Shown in pieces: positions 13,453 to 22,066 of a stretch of 23,066 nt of DNA. This DNA comes from a virus. How positions within the stretch are numbered: position 1 is the stretch's first letter; each line of letters starts with the position of its first letter. The stretch spans positions 1-23,066 of the IMG/VR virus record IMGVR_UViG_3300007708_000028. One strand, written 5' to 3'. The notes beneath the pieces are model-generated. The model had not been told where the DNA came from. It did not search any database and saw only the letters and a program-made list of their open reading frames with translations. Position numbers and translations under genes: made by a program.

Positions 13453-14987
13453 TTTTCATCACCTTTATTTTTCATTTGTTCAATTTCAGCTTGAGCCTGA
13501 CCTTTAGTTTTCATGTCATTAACTTCAGACTCTAATTCATTTTGATTATGATCTTCATTCTCAGCATTGATTTCTTCAATCTCTTCATCATTGAGTCTAA
13601 GAATATTTTTCTTGACATATGAAGGAGAGTAGTACTTACCAACGAATGGATCGATAGTAGCTAGAATGTTCAGACGACCTTGGAGAATTTCGTTATCTTT
13701 GATTTCCGAGAAGTGATTATCTCGCATGAAGTCAAATCTAATGTCTTGAACAATAGCATCCCAATCATCTGGATTGATAACACCCTTAGCAATAAGTTGA
13801 ACTCGTAGCGCTTCTGAAAATAAGCTTGAGAACTTATTACGAATGCGCGATACAAATTTAGTAAACTTTACTTCATCACGAGTAATTTCGGATGATCTGC
13901 CAATGTTAAATCCGCCATCGCCTTTTAGACGAGACATAGGAACATTCAATGCCTGATATAATTTATTCTGGAAGAACTCAATGTCTTCAATCTGACCTAA
14001 TGTTTGTCCGCCTGGCAGTGTGGTGATTTCTGTACCTTTACCACCTTCACGACGCGGCATCCAGAAATCTTCCATCATTGATAGATGTTTACGGTCATCT
14101 CGTACTTCACCAGTTGTAGCATCATAAACAATTTTGTTTTTAAACTTATTCATTAAGTCATTAACATATTGCTCTGCTTTCATCTTTGGAAGGTTACCAA
14201 CGTCTACATAGAAAATACGACGTTCTGGTGCACGACTGATACGATAGATTACAAGAGCATCTTCCATCATCTTTAATTGGTTAACGAGCTTAATAGACTT
14301 ATGCAAATAAGATAAACTCATACCGGTGTTACTATCAGTAACACCCGATGGAACGTGTACAACTGAATCTATTGGAAGTTTAACTCCCTTATCGTTAGCT
14401 TCAGTAATACCTTTATCATTGTAGATATAGTACTCTTCAACCGAAGTAACAATTTCTACGCCTTGTTGATTGCGTTCTCTCTTAACATTCTTAATTTTAC
14501 GAATTTTACGAGGATCAACTTGTCGCAATTCTACAATACCATCTTTGATGTTATTTTCATCGATCAAGATATGATAGTACAATCTTCCGTCAATGTACCA
14601 ATTGCGGAAAATATCATGTCCTTTAGCATTAAACTTTAAAAGTTTTAACACCGTTTCAAATTCATCCGTGATCTTTTTCTTCATTCCCGCGGAAAGCTTT
14701 AGATCGTCAAGGATAATTTCTACTGGAGGCTTCTCGTCGTCGACAACAATAGCTTCATTACAGATATCATCAATCGCAGCATCACAATCTGGATACTGCG
14801 CAATCTCACGATAGCGACGAATGATGTCATTTTCATTCTTAATTGTCGCTTCGAGGTTAACTACTTGGGCGTAATAACCCGCCGCAGAGTTAACAAGAGT
14901 AGAGCCGTCATCAATGTTCGGGCTAACTACTGATTGTAATTCCTCTTGCGGTTTATTACGCTTAATTTCAAAGCCAAATATTTGCAT
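13449..14987 (-). CDS. 20: Portal vertex protein gp20
   Basis: The 512-residue protein matches T4 gp20 (524 residues), the dodecameric portal that starts prohead assembly and through which DNA is packaged. Clear family segments are IIRRYREIAQYPDCDAAIDD (about 56-75), a GHDIFRNWYIDGRLYYH stretch, and LRQVDPRKIRKI. MPRREGGKGTEITTLPGGQ and FFQNKLYQALNVPMSRL follow further on. It ends in a charged helix (NELESEVNDMKTKGQAQAEI). The upstream ribosome-binding site is a weak AGG spaced widely from the ATG, so expression may depend on read-through from gp19, whose stop is 17 bases before. Confidence 0.96.
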   Translation of the reverse strand: MQIFGFEIKRNKPQEELQSVVSPNIDDGSTLVNSAAGYYAQVVNLEATIKNENDIIRRYREIAQYPDCDAAIDDICNEAIVVDDEKPPVEIILDDLKLSAGMKKKITDEFETVLKLLKFNAKGHDIFRNWYIDGRLYYHILIDENNIKDGIVELRQVDPRKIRKIKNVKRERNQQGVEIVTSVEEYYIYNDKGITEANDKGVKLPIDSVVHVPSGVTDSNTGMSLSYLHKSIKLVNQLKMMEDALVIYRISRAPERRIFYVDVGNLPKMKAEQYVNDLMNKFKNKIVYDATTGEVRDDRKHLSMMEDFWMPRREGGKGTEITTLPGGQTLGQIEDIEFFQNKLYQALNVPMSRLKGDGGFNIGRSSEITRDEVKFTKFVSRIRNKFSSLFSEALRVQLIAKGVINPDDWDAIVQDIRFDFMRDNHFSEIKDNEILQGRLNILATIDPFVGKYYSPSYVKKNILRLNDEEIEEINAENEDHNQNELESEVNDMKTKGQAQAEIEQMKNKGDEK

Positions 14988-15004
14988 TATATATCAATAC
15001 CTAA

Positions 15005-15598
15005 TTAGATTGGAAGTGGGAAAGTGCCAATAGGTGTATCAACTGAGACATTTACACCGGATCCACTTGGTGTAGATGTATTAGAGATCCAATAGTTATA
15101 CGTGAATGTAACATCGAATGTTTCTAAAGCGCCAGTAGATTCATACGATAGAGCAATTGCACCAATTTCTGTTGGGAACGAATCTACGAATTTATAAACT
15201 TTAACTGTTGCACCATTACGATCTAACTGATGAACTTCTAAATCGATCTGATAATCAGCTGGATTTGTAAGACCATTTGTATCGCCAATATTTTGGATAC
15301 CATTTGACCATTGTTCTAAAGCATTACGGATACCAAAGTTGGTATCGTTGTAAATGCTAACAGTCCAAGGAGCAAAAGTACGTTCGCCAGCAAAGTTAAT
15401 TGGACGACCTCTATATTGTACTGTAATTGGATTAATTGTGGATGCTGGCAACTGAGCTGCATTACACAAGAATTGAGCCTGATTACCCGCGACCTGACCA
15501 CCAGGCACGAATGATGGGAAATTTAAAAAAACTTTGAATTGGTTGGCGCGTGCACCTCCACCAATTAATCTAGATTTAAAATCTGTGACGTTTGCCAT
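15005..15598 (-). CDS. 19: Tail tube protein gp19
   Basis: This 197-residue protein is the canonical T4-type tail tube subunit, beginning with FKSRLIGGGARANQFKV and FLCNAAQLPAS. It continues with VQYRGRPINFAGERTFAPW, IRNALEQWSNGI and DSFPTEIGAIALSYES. It polymerises inside the gp18 sheath and forms the DNA channel. It is somewhat longer than T4 gp19 (163); the extra length is mostly a Ser/Gly/Pro-containing C-terminus after YNYWISN. It follows gp18, as in T4, and has an exact TATAAATA late promoter (15620-15627) and an AAGGAG ribosome-binding site. A hairpin separates it from gp18. Confidence 0.94.
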   Translation of the reverse strand: MANVTDFKSRLIGGGARANQFKVFLNFPSFVPGGQVAGNQAQFLCNAAQLPASTINPITVQYRGRPINFAGERTFAPWTVSIYNDTNFGIRNALEQWSNGIQNIGDTNGLTNPADYQIDLEVHQLDRNGATVKVYKFVDSFPTEIGAIALSYESTGALETFDVTFTYNYWISNTSTPSGSGVNVSVDTPIGTFPLPI

Positions 15599-15619
15599 GA
15601 AAAACTCCTTATTTTTTAT

Positions 15620-15627
15620 ATTTATAT
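15620..15627 (-). promoter_or_regulatory. T4-type late promoter before gp19
   Basis: TATAAATATA on the minus strand lies 21 bases before the gp19 ATG and directly after the post-gp18 hairpin. It is an exact match to the T4 late core. Confidence 0.82.
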
Positions 15628-15648
15628 GAGGGGACCGAAGTCCCCTTC
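15628..15648 (-). terminator. UUCG hairpin after gp18
   Basis: GGGGAC and GTCCCC pair around TTCG (15631-15646), with an extra flanking A-T pair. It starts a few bases after the gp18 stop. No U-tract follows, so it may be a partial terminator or a 3'-end stabiliser of the sheath mRNA. Confidence 0.7.
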
Positions 15649-15654
15649 ATAATA

Positions 15655-17961
15655 TTAGCCGCCGATTTCGTCAAAACTTACACTCGAACGTGCTGCCACG
15701 AAGTTTAGAGTGATGAAGTTGATAGAACGATTTGGCTTAATAAAGATGCTAGCGACAAACTCGTTACGATCGATAACATCGCCAGTATTGTTTGTTGTAT
15801 CACAACGGACTCTGAAGTCAACAATACCACGACGTCCTTGAACGTTACGTAAGAATGGTTCCACTAAGTTACGGAATTGAGCTCTTGTGAAGTCATCGTT
15901 GAACTCGAATAGTTGGAACTTAGCTGCTGTAGCAACGGCTTTCTCTAACACAATGAACAATCTACGTACGTTAACACGATCAAATGCTGTTGGGTTAGTT
16001 GTGAAAGTCTTATCACCAAATAGAACAGTACCTTGACCAGGGAATGTCACAACAGGGTTAATACCATAGCTGTACAATGCATCTCTGTCAACTTGTGTTG
16101 GATTGAACGCCAACTTAACAACGTTCTTAATCTGTCCACGGTTAAAACCACCTGGTGAGAACCAAGGATCATTAGTGTAATCTGTACGTGCACATAGACC
16201 AGCAACGTCGCCATTCAATGGAATCCAACGGTATTGATCAGTGTAACGGTCATATTGGTACTTAGCACCAGAGTCCATTACCGCGTAAGTTGATCTATAG
16301 TTTACGGCATCAGCAAAAGCTTTAACAGCAGTAACTGCAGCAGAAGTTGAACCAACGATAGGCGAACCATCGCTATTACGTGGAGAGAAGAACACTACGC
16401 AGTCTTTACGAACTTCAGCAACGTTAGCAATAACGTAATTTACTGTAGCGGCGCTTGCATCTCCAACCGCGATTAACGAGATATCAAATTGATCGGCGTC
16501 AGCGAATTGAAGATAAGCAGCCTCATAGTTACCAGCTGTTGCTGCATAGTCATCAACACCACCGTTTAACACGATTGCTGCTGGAACAGAGTTAAGATCG
16601 CGCAGGTTGGTACCAACCGTAACAGTAGAAATATCGCGATCCCAATCAGCGTTCTGCAAATCGTTGATTTGAGCACTAACTGGAGTAGAGATAACATACA
16701 CATACTTAGAACTTGCAGCGATTGTATCTCTAAAATATACGTTTGTGCCATCATTGCGAGTAACACCTTTGATCTTTGATAGATACGAGAATTTCTCTAA
16801 AACTGAGCCAGGTGTTCCTGTCCACTTACCAGTTGAATCATCTAGAATCAAGATGTGCAATTGATCGTCAGCGATACTTTTCTTAGCAGCTTGATCAGAA
16901 GTTCCTGGAGCGCCTGTAAAGTTTTTGGTAATTACTGATGAATAAGTGCTAGAAGGATTAGCAACAGCATATGTCCAAACAGCTTTATCGATAACTAATA
17001 CTGTTAAGCCATTGCCTAGAGCACCAGGATAGCGAGCAGCAAACATACCATAAACAGACGTTTCATAGTTTCTGAAGTCTTCTATGTATGTAGTAGAATT
17101 CTGAATTTTTACACCAGTTGCAGTAACAAACACAGAAGCTAGTGTTGGAGCAGTTGGAGTACCTAGTGTACCAGTGTTAGAATTAGTGATCGTAACTGTT
17201 GGAGCTGATGTGTAACCTGAACCAACATTAGTAATTCTAACTCCTAACAGTGCGCTTGTAGCAAGTTCAATAGTTGCAGCAGCACCAGTACCTGTAGTAT
17301 CACTCGAAGCACGAGTAATTGTTACAGTTGGTGTGTTAAAGTAACCAGAACCAGATTGTACAATAGTGATAGCAGTAATGGCGCCAGCGACAACAGTAGC
17401 TGTTGCTGTAGCTCTTACTCCACCTTCTAAATCAGGCGCAGAAATTGTTACAGTTGGAGCTGCTGTATATAAAGTGCCGTTGCTTGTGCGTGTAATATTA
17501 GCAGTGATAATACCAACACCCTGAAATACAGGAACACCAGTAGCAGTTACACCACCTTCTATTTGAGGAGCACTAAAGGCAATAGTAGTTTCATGACCTG
17601 GTTTATAACCAAAATTTTGTACAACACCTGAAACTGTAGTAGCGGTGACTGTAACAGCACTGATAGATCCAGAAACTAAAGAGGTTGCGTTTCTTAAACC
17701 AGCAGTATCAACGCGGTTTACGATTAAATTGTTTGTGTAAGCCAGGAAGTTAGCAGCAGTAAAGAATGACTTGTAATTGCTATCATTAGGGCCACCAAAA
17801 GTCTGAATCAATACATCTTCAGAAGTTACTGTTGTAGGCTCGGACACCGGTCCCCATTGGAAAGTACCGGCAACGGCACCTGCTGATGTAGAAACTGATG
17901 GAATGATAGACGAAAAGTCTTTTTCAATGACTGTAACGCCTGGAGATAGTGCAAATGGCAT
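15655..17961 (-). CDS. 18: Contractile tail sheath protein gp18 with inserted repeat domain
   Basis: The 768-residue product has the sheath N-terminus SPGVTVIEKDFSS with TFQWGPVSEPT, and the C-terminal core VNVRRLFIVLEKAVATAAK and FLRNVQGRRGIVDFRVRCD. It ends FITLNFVAARSSVSF, as in T4 gp18 (659 residues). Between residues about 100 and 285 it carries roughly four copies of a 40-50-residue beta repeat with the core PTVTI or similar (for example LYTAAPTVTISAP, SGYFNTPTVTI, SGYTSAPTVTI). This part is absent from T4 and is probably a surface-exposed insertion on the sheath. The start follows AAGGAGAAC. A late-promoter-like AATAAATA lies at 17996-18003. A hairpin follows the stop. Confidence 0.95.
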   Translation of the reverse strand: MPFALSPGVTVIEKDFSSIIPSVSTSAGAVAGTFQWGPVSEPTTVTSEDVLIQTFGGPNDSNYKSFFTAANFLAYTNNLIVNRVDTAGLRNATSLVSGSISAVTVTATTVSGVVQNFGYKPGHETTIAFSAPQIEGGVTATGVPVFQGVGIITANITRTSNGTLYTAAPTVTISAPDLEGGVRATATATVVAGAITAITIVQSGSGYFNTPTVTITRASSDTTGTGAAATIELATSALLGVRITNVGSGYTSAPTVTITNSNTGTLGTPTAPTLASVFVTATGVKIQNSTTYIEDFRNYETSVYGMFAARYPGALGNGLTVLVIDKAVWTYAVANPSSTYSSVITKNFTGAPGTSDQAAKKSIADDQLHILILDDSTGKWTGTPGSVLEKFSYLSKIKGVTRNDGTNVYFRDTIAASSKYVYVISTPVSAQINDLQNADWDRDISTVTVGTNLRDLNSVPAAIVLNGGVDDYAATAGNYEAAYLQFADADQFDISLIAVGDASAATVNYVIANVAEVRKDCVVFFSPRNSDGSPIVGSTSAAVTAVKAFADAVNYRSTYAVMDSGAKYQYDRYTDQYRWIPLNGDVAGLCARTDYTNDPWFSPGGFNRGQIKNVVKLAFNPTQVDRDALYSYGINPVVTFPGQGTVLFGDKTFTTNPTAFDRVNVRRLFIVLEKAVATAAKFQLFEFNDDFTRAQFRNLVEPFLRNVQGRRGIVDFRVRCDTTNNTGDVIDRNEFVASIFIKPNRSINFITLNFVAARSSVSFDEIGG

Positions 17962-17995
17962 TATATGTTCTCCTTAGATAATGTTGAACTCTTTT

Positions 17996-18003
17996 TATTT
18001 ATT
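17996..18003 (-). promoter_or_regulatory. Possible late promoter before gp18
   Basis: AATAAATA on the minus strand, one base from the T4 late core, lies 34 bases before the sheath ATG between the gp17 stop and gp18. Confidence 0.5.
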
Positions 18004-18015
18004 AAATAATACATT

Positions 18016-19626
18016 TCAAGAAGAAAGCAACTGTCTTATTGCCACTTCCTCGCTTGTATCTCGACCGTCATTATAAAAACCAAACGGGGTCAATTGATCT
18101 TCAATCGCCTTCATATGGTTCTCATAGATCGCTTGTCTTATATTTATATTACTTAGATCTGCAAAATAATTACTTCTCGAAGCCCAAGCAAATAAGACCA
18201 AACACATAATCAAATCATCATGATACCCATCATCCGCTGCATATGTACCCTTAGTTTCAATAAAAGTCGAAACTTCTGAAATAATATCTGCATCTTGTAT
18301 TAAGAGTCTCTGATTTTCTAAAAGACTTTTTAGGTTAAAGCAACCTTGCCTCTTTGTCTTTTTATCAGTATAGACTCCTAATTGAGTTTTTCCACCACCA
18401 AAACCACCCGAGAGTGTTTGACCCTTGGTAGTTCTAGTTATCATTAGGATGTTTTCATACTCAAGATCATTGTATAAAATATCCGCAACTTGTTCGCCTG
18501 CGTTAAGTTCAACTAGAACATACGCATCGTTGAATCGTTTTCCAAGCGATTGAATAACGCTTGGAAATAACATTGGCGCAATTTTATTATTTCTATATTT
18601 ACCAACAACTCTATAAGGTGGTGCTGTAACATCTACTAATACCATTGCTGAATAGTCTCCGCCAACACCTTTGGCTGGATCAACCACTATAGTATATAGG
18701 TGATTCTCTTCAGGCTTTTCGTATAAGTCTAATCCTTCTTGTGACGAGAATGCTGGAGGTATCGCGGACATTCTTGCAATAGTGTCTGCCGCAATTAAAG
18801 TTAAACTTGAACCAAGGAACTTACACAGCACCTCTTGGTTAAACTTAACTTCGCCAAGCATTCTGCGTTGTTCGTCAGCCCATTTTTCAGTACGGCCAGG
18901 AATTTCCCAGTAAGGAATGAATAGAGTTCTAAATCCATTTCTACCTTGTTCTGCTTCATTCCAAAATTTCCAGAAGTGATTGTATCCTAATGGAGTAGAA
19001 GATAGAAGAATCTTTGTAGTTTCGCCCGCGGAAATTGTAGGATAGACGGAAGTAAAGAATGCTTCAGCAATATTGTTCGGAATAATCGCGGCCTCGTCAA
19101 CATACAATAGGTTAACAGACTTACCACGAATACCAGATGCAGATGTTGCCGCGGTGAAAACTTTTGAACCATTCTCTAGTTCAATATCACCTTTGTTCCA
19201 TGTAGTAACACCTTGTTGTAACCAGCTTGGAAGACTTTCAAACATAGTCTGATAGCGGTCAAGCACTTCTCGAGCTGCTGCAGCTTTGTTAGCAAGAATA
19301 GCAACTGTCTTAGAAGATTGAAATAGTGTATACCAAAGTATGTAAGCAGCAGAGGTAGTAGTTTTACCCTGCTGACGTCCTTCCATGAGAATAACTTTAC
19401 GATTCTCATGAATTACTTTGATTTTATTTACTTGACATGGGTATAGATCGAAAGGCTGCAAGCCATGATCTAGTGTTACTATTTTACAATAACTTCTAAT
19501 AAAATATACAGGATCATCAGCACATTTGACGTATTCACTGATTTGATGTTCAGTATACGAGATCTGTTGACCTGCACCCTTTAGGTTAGAATTGTTGTTA
19601 TAAAATTTTACAAGTGCTGAAATCAT
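18016..19626 (-). CDS. 17: Terminase large subunit gp17
   Basis: The 536-residue packaging motor has both expected halves. The ATPase holds GRQQGKTT (83-90, the T4-type Walker A), LLYVDE (173-178, Walker B with catalytic glutamate) and the coupling motif SSTP (209-212). The RNase H-fold nuclease has D316 in VVDPAKG, E373 in LVELNAG, and the YHDD aspartates at 470-471. Residues before the ATPase are fewer than in T4 (610 residues in total), so the N-terminal region is shortened. The ATG at 19626 lacks a clear Shine-Dalgarno sequence and lies inside the plus-strand promoter element. gp15 ends only 28 bases upstream, leaving no place for gene 16. Confidence 0.96.
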   Translation of the reverse strand: MISALVKFYNNNSNLKGAGQQISYTEHQISEYVKCADDPVYFIRSYCKIVTLDHGLQPFDLYPCQVNKIKVIHENRKVILMEGRQQGKTTTSAAYILWYTLFQSSKTVAILANKAAAAREVLDRYQTMFESLPSWLQQGVTTWNKGDIELENGSKVFTAATSASGIRGKSVNLLYVDEAAIIPNNIAEAFFTSVYPTISAGETTKILLSSTPLGYNHFWKFWNEAEQGRNGFRTLFIPYWEIPGRTEKWADEQRRMLGEVKFNQEVLCKFLGSSLTLIAADTIARMSAIPPAFSSQEGLDLYEKPEENHLYTIVVDPAKGVGGDYSAMVLVDVTAPPYRVVGKYRNNKIAPMLFPSVIQSLGKRFNDAYVLVELNAGEQVADILYNDLEYENILMITRTTKGQTLSGGFGGGKTQLGVYTDKKTKRQGCFNLKSLLENQRLLIQDADIISEVSTFIETKGTYAADDGYHDDLIMCLVLFAWASRSNYFADLSNINIRQAIYENHMKAIEDQLTPFGFYNDGRDTSEEVAIRQLLSS

Positions 19627-19635
19627 GTGTATAAT
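19607..19635 (+). promoter_or_regulatory. Plus-strand promoter, antisense to gp15
   Basis: TTTACA (19607-19612) is followed after 17 bases by TATAAT (19630-19635). It overlaps the 5' end of gp17 and points into the 3' end of gp15, with no plus-strand gene downstream. It is followed by the same stem-loop element as the promoter at 8835-8863. Confidence 0.62.
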
Positions 19636-19653
19636 GTATCTTGGATACTAATC
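19630..19653 (+). repeat. Promoter-linked stem-loop repeat, copy 2
   Basis: TATAAT is followed by GTATCTTGGATACTAATC; GTATC and GATAC can pair with a three-base loop. It aligns with 8858-8882 with a one-base gap. Both copies sit between two minus-strand genes just after the upstream gene's stop codon. Confidence 0.7.
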
Positions 19654-19654
19654 A

Positions 19655-20389
19655 TTAAGTGTTTTCTACTATTAATTCTACAATAGTTCCATCACTAGAT
19701 TCTCCTTCAGCCTCATGTAAGAAGAAATTAGTATCAATATCTAAACTAGCATTACGGACATCTACAAACGTATGATTAATTACCTTGCCGTTAGTTAGAG
19801 GTCCATACATATTAGCTTTAAGAGTGAATGTCAACGAGTAAGTAACAAATCTTCTTTGATTAAAATCTCCGTCATAGTCATCTTGGATAGACACACTATT
19901 CATAATGATAGGCACATCCATGATAAAATCTGTGTCATCAATAGGTTTCAATGACAGAGTGTATTCTGGCGTGAAGAATGGAAGAATCTGTTCTACGATT
20001 TGAAGAGCGTCTTCTTGTGTCTTTGTTAAAATATACAATGATATGTCAAAGTTATATGGTACTGGTGAATACACCTTGCCAACGCTGTCGGCTCCATCTC
20101 CACATGTGATGTAAGACATTCTGTTAGCTTTGCGTGCTGCGTCATAACTCATTGAAGTAATTTCAAATGACATACGCGGCAGTGTTGTATATGTGTGAGA
20201 ATCTAAATTTGGATCTTGATCTATACGAACGATCCATTTTTCTTTTGGAGCATAAGAGATAGGAATCTGAAGAGTCTGTATAACAACTCCATCTTTCTGT
20301 CGAGCAATCTTTACGTCGCTGAATAAGCTACCAAAGGCTACAATTAGCTTTCGTGTAATTTGATGATAGAAAATATTGTTGCTAATCAT
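19655..20389 (-). CDS. 15: Tail sheath stabiliser / tail terminator gp15
   Basis: The 244-residue protein, from the ATG at 20389, matches T4 gp15 (272), the hexameric ring that caps the tail and joins it to the neck. Typical segments are NIFYHQITRKLIVAFGSLF at the N-terminus, QTLQIPISYAPKEKWIVR, LPRMSFEITSM, and VPYNFDISLYILTKTQEDAL. QRRFVTYSLTFTLKANMYGP follows. The start is chosen for CGGAGAATAAG just upstream; an ATG 13 codons earlier lies inside gp14 and has no such site. Only one base separates the gp14 stop from this ATG, so translation is coupled. Confidence 0.93.
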   Translation of the reverse strand: MISNNIFYHQITRKLIVAFGSLFSDVKIARQKDGVVIQTLQIPISYAPKEKWIVRIDQDPNLDSHTYTTLPRMSFEITSMSYDAARKANRMSYITCGDGADSVGKVYSPVPYNFDISLYILTKTQEDALQIVEQILPFFTPEYTLSLKPIDDTDFIMDVPIIMNSVSIQDDYDGDFNQRRFVTYSLTFTLKANMYGPLTNGKVINHTFVDVRNASLDIDTNFFLHEAEGESSDGTIVELIVENT

Positions 20390-20390
20390 C

Positions 20391-21296
20391 TTATTCTCCG
20401 AATGGATTGCCAGAATCGAAGACAACATTTACAGCTTCTGTCTTAAACGAATTATTGTCACCATATGAATTAGGTTTATCTATGTTCACATGTACTGTAG
20501 CTGTAGCGGTTGCAGTAACTCCTGATGTTGGAGCTGACATTGTTACAGTTGGAACAGACGTGTAACCAGATCCGGGATTTGTGACAGTAACTTTAATAAC
20601 TTTTCCAGCGGTAGATGCAATTCCTAGCGTTGCTACAGCAGTAGCGCCTAGTCCACCACCGCCGCTTATTGTCACAGTTGGAACAGACGTGTAACCAGAA
20701 CCTTGATTAGCTACGCTTATACTCAAGACTTCACCATATGCAGATCGTGCAACATCAGTTGAAAAGGTCTTTAGGGATTCAAATGCATCAAGAGTATCAA
20801 TACCTGTATCAATGTTTTCAGATGCGTATTGGAATAGTTCTACTTCAAGACGGAAGACATATAGTTTACCAAGCTGATAGAACGGATCTTGATGTTCAAC
20901 AAACTTTATTTCAAACAACCCGTTAGTCAATGGAAAGTATAGTAGGTCACCTTCGGCTGGTCTATTAGGAAGAATAGCATCAGCATGCTTACCAACTAGT
21001 CGTTGCCATGTGCGGCGTGCTACAGTAAGAGTAGCAGACTGTTCCATCATAAGACCAAACTTATTGATAAATGCTCCTTGACCTTCGAATCCAGAAACAG
21101 ATTCAAGATACATTTCAATTGGATATGCATTCTTAAACTGTGATAGTCTATCTTCTCCGAGGATTTCATCCTTTGCAATAAGGATCCTCGGGATATAATA
21201 CATATCCTGACCATAAATTGTGATAGACTCTATAACAAGATCTTCTAAAAGATTCTGTTCGTTTCTAGTGCCATTGCTAAAATATACACTTCTCAT
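20391..21296 (-). CDS. 14: Neck protein gp14 with inserted repeat domain
   Basis: The first 170 residues follow the gp14 neck pattern: NEQNLLEDLVIESITIYGQD, IPRILIAKDEILGEDRLSQF, and EGDLLYFPLTNGLFEIKFVE with LYVFRLEVELFQY. T4 gp14 with gp13 forms the neck that seals the filled head and accepts the tail. Residues about 193-270 carry two copies of a glycine-rich beta repeat (GSGYTSVPTVTISG and GSGYTSVPTVTMSAP). These are related to those in the sheath protein here and not part of T4 gp14. A 26-bp exact DNA repeat underlies them. The gene starts 3 bases after gp13 and ends one base before gp15. Confidence 0.92.
   Translation of the reverse strand: MRSVYFSNGTRNEQNLLEDLVIESITIYGQDMYYIPRILIAKDEILGEDRLSQFKNAYPIEMYLESVSGFEGQGAFINKFGLMMEQSATLTVARRTWQRLVGKHADAILPNRPAEGDLLYFPLTNGLFEIKFVEHQDPFYQLGKLYVFRLEVELFQYASENIDTGIDTLDAFESLKTFSTDVARSAYGEVLSISVANQGSGYTSVPTVTISGGGGLGATAVATLGIASTAGKVIKVTVTNPGSGYTSVPTVTMSAPTSGVTATATATVHVNIDKPNSYGDNNSFKTEAVNVVFDSGNPFGE
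20545..20699. repeat. Pair of 26-bp exact direct repeats inside gp14
   Basis: The 26 bases at 20545-20570 recur exactly at 20674-20699, spaced 129 bp start to start. They encode the conserved GYTSVPTV core of both repeat units, and near-exact DNA identity suggests recent duplication or gene conversion. Confidence 0.85.
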
Positions 21297-21299
21297 CTT

Positions 21300-22040
21300 T
21301 TATCCCAGGAAGAATTCTAATGGAGCAGATTTGCGCTCAATCGTGTCTTCAAGATCTTTTACTTCTTGCGTTGCTTCTGCGTATAGTTTATCGCCGTCGA
21401 TAGTAACACCACCAGGTAGTTGTAAACCACTAAACTTCTTGATGTTTGTTGCCCATTGCTTTTTTAACAGCGCAGTAGAGTAATGCTTTAACCAAGAGTC
21501 GCCATACACTGATGTGTAAGTAACTGGATCTAACGCGCGATAGCATTCGACTAAAATATACGTGCCTACTGGAATATTGTCTACCCACGAGTCGTCTATA
21601 TAAAGCCTTCCAGTTCTACGATTAAATCTATAGAGTGGATTACCGTTAAGTGTATAGTCTAACAGAGAAAGATGATTCATCACCTGCTGGTAATAGATCA
21701 CCGACACCGAAGTCAAGTCGTACAAATCATTCAAACGAAGCTGATACTGCAAGTTAAACATCGACTTTGAAGTACCAGTGCCTGCTGCAACTGGAAACAC
21801 ACGAGTTACACCATAGACGTAATCTGGAATTGGAATCCATCCGTTAGTTACATTCTCCGCGGTAACTAAATGCTTCAAGTATAATTTTTCAATACCATCA
21901 TAATGGTAAACTCTGTAGTGCTCGATTGCTTCGTCAATACGATCTTCAATCTGTTGTTCATCTAAGTTAGTCTCAATGACGGGTTCGCCAAGAGCTCTTA
22001 AGCAATAATCGATTAAACCTTGTCTTGATGCTACTGCCAT
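21300..22040 (-). CDS. 13: Neck protein gp13
   Basis: The 246-residue product begins ASRQGLIDYCLRALGEPVIE, followed by NLDEQQIEDRIDEAIEHY and a WIPIPDYVYGVTRVFP segment. DPVTYTSVYGDSWLKHYSTA and QLPGGVTIDGDKLY come later. This is the gp13 pattern of T4-like phages, the neck subunit that binds the portal after packaging. It is shorter than T4 gp13 (309). AAGGTACC precedes the ATG. Two TATAAATA-like late promoters lie upstream (22067-22074 and 22099-22106). It heads the minus-strand morphogenesis block 13-14-15-17. Confidence 0.93.
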   Translation of the reverse strand: MAVASRQGLIDYCLRALGEPVIETNLDEQQIEDRIDEAIEHYRVYHYDGIEKLYLKHLVTAENVTNGWIPIPDYVYGVTRVFPVAAGTGTSKSMFNLQYQLRLNDLYDLTSVSVIYYQQVMNHLSLLDYTLNGNPLYRFNRRTGRLYIDDSWVDNIPVGTYILVECYRALDPVTYTSVYGDSWLKHYSTALLKKQWATNIKKFSGLQLPGGVTIDGDKLYAEATQEVKDLEDTIERKSAPLEFFLG

Positions 22041-22066
22041 ATTGGTACCTTATAGTTCTTGTCTAC

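Noticed and set aside
17100-17662. CRISPR-like or tandem DNA array
   Set aside because: Repetition is in the protein frame with diverged DNA and no regular spacers; it is a repeat domain of gp18.
18141-18148. Exact TATAAATA on the minus strand
   Set aside because: It lies inside the gp17 coding sequence near its 3' end with no gene start close downstream; likely chance in AT-rich DNA.
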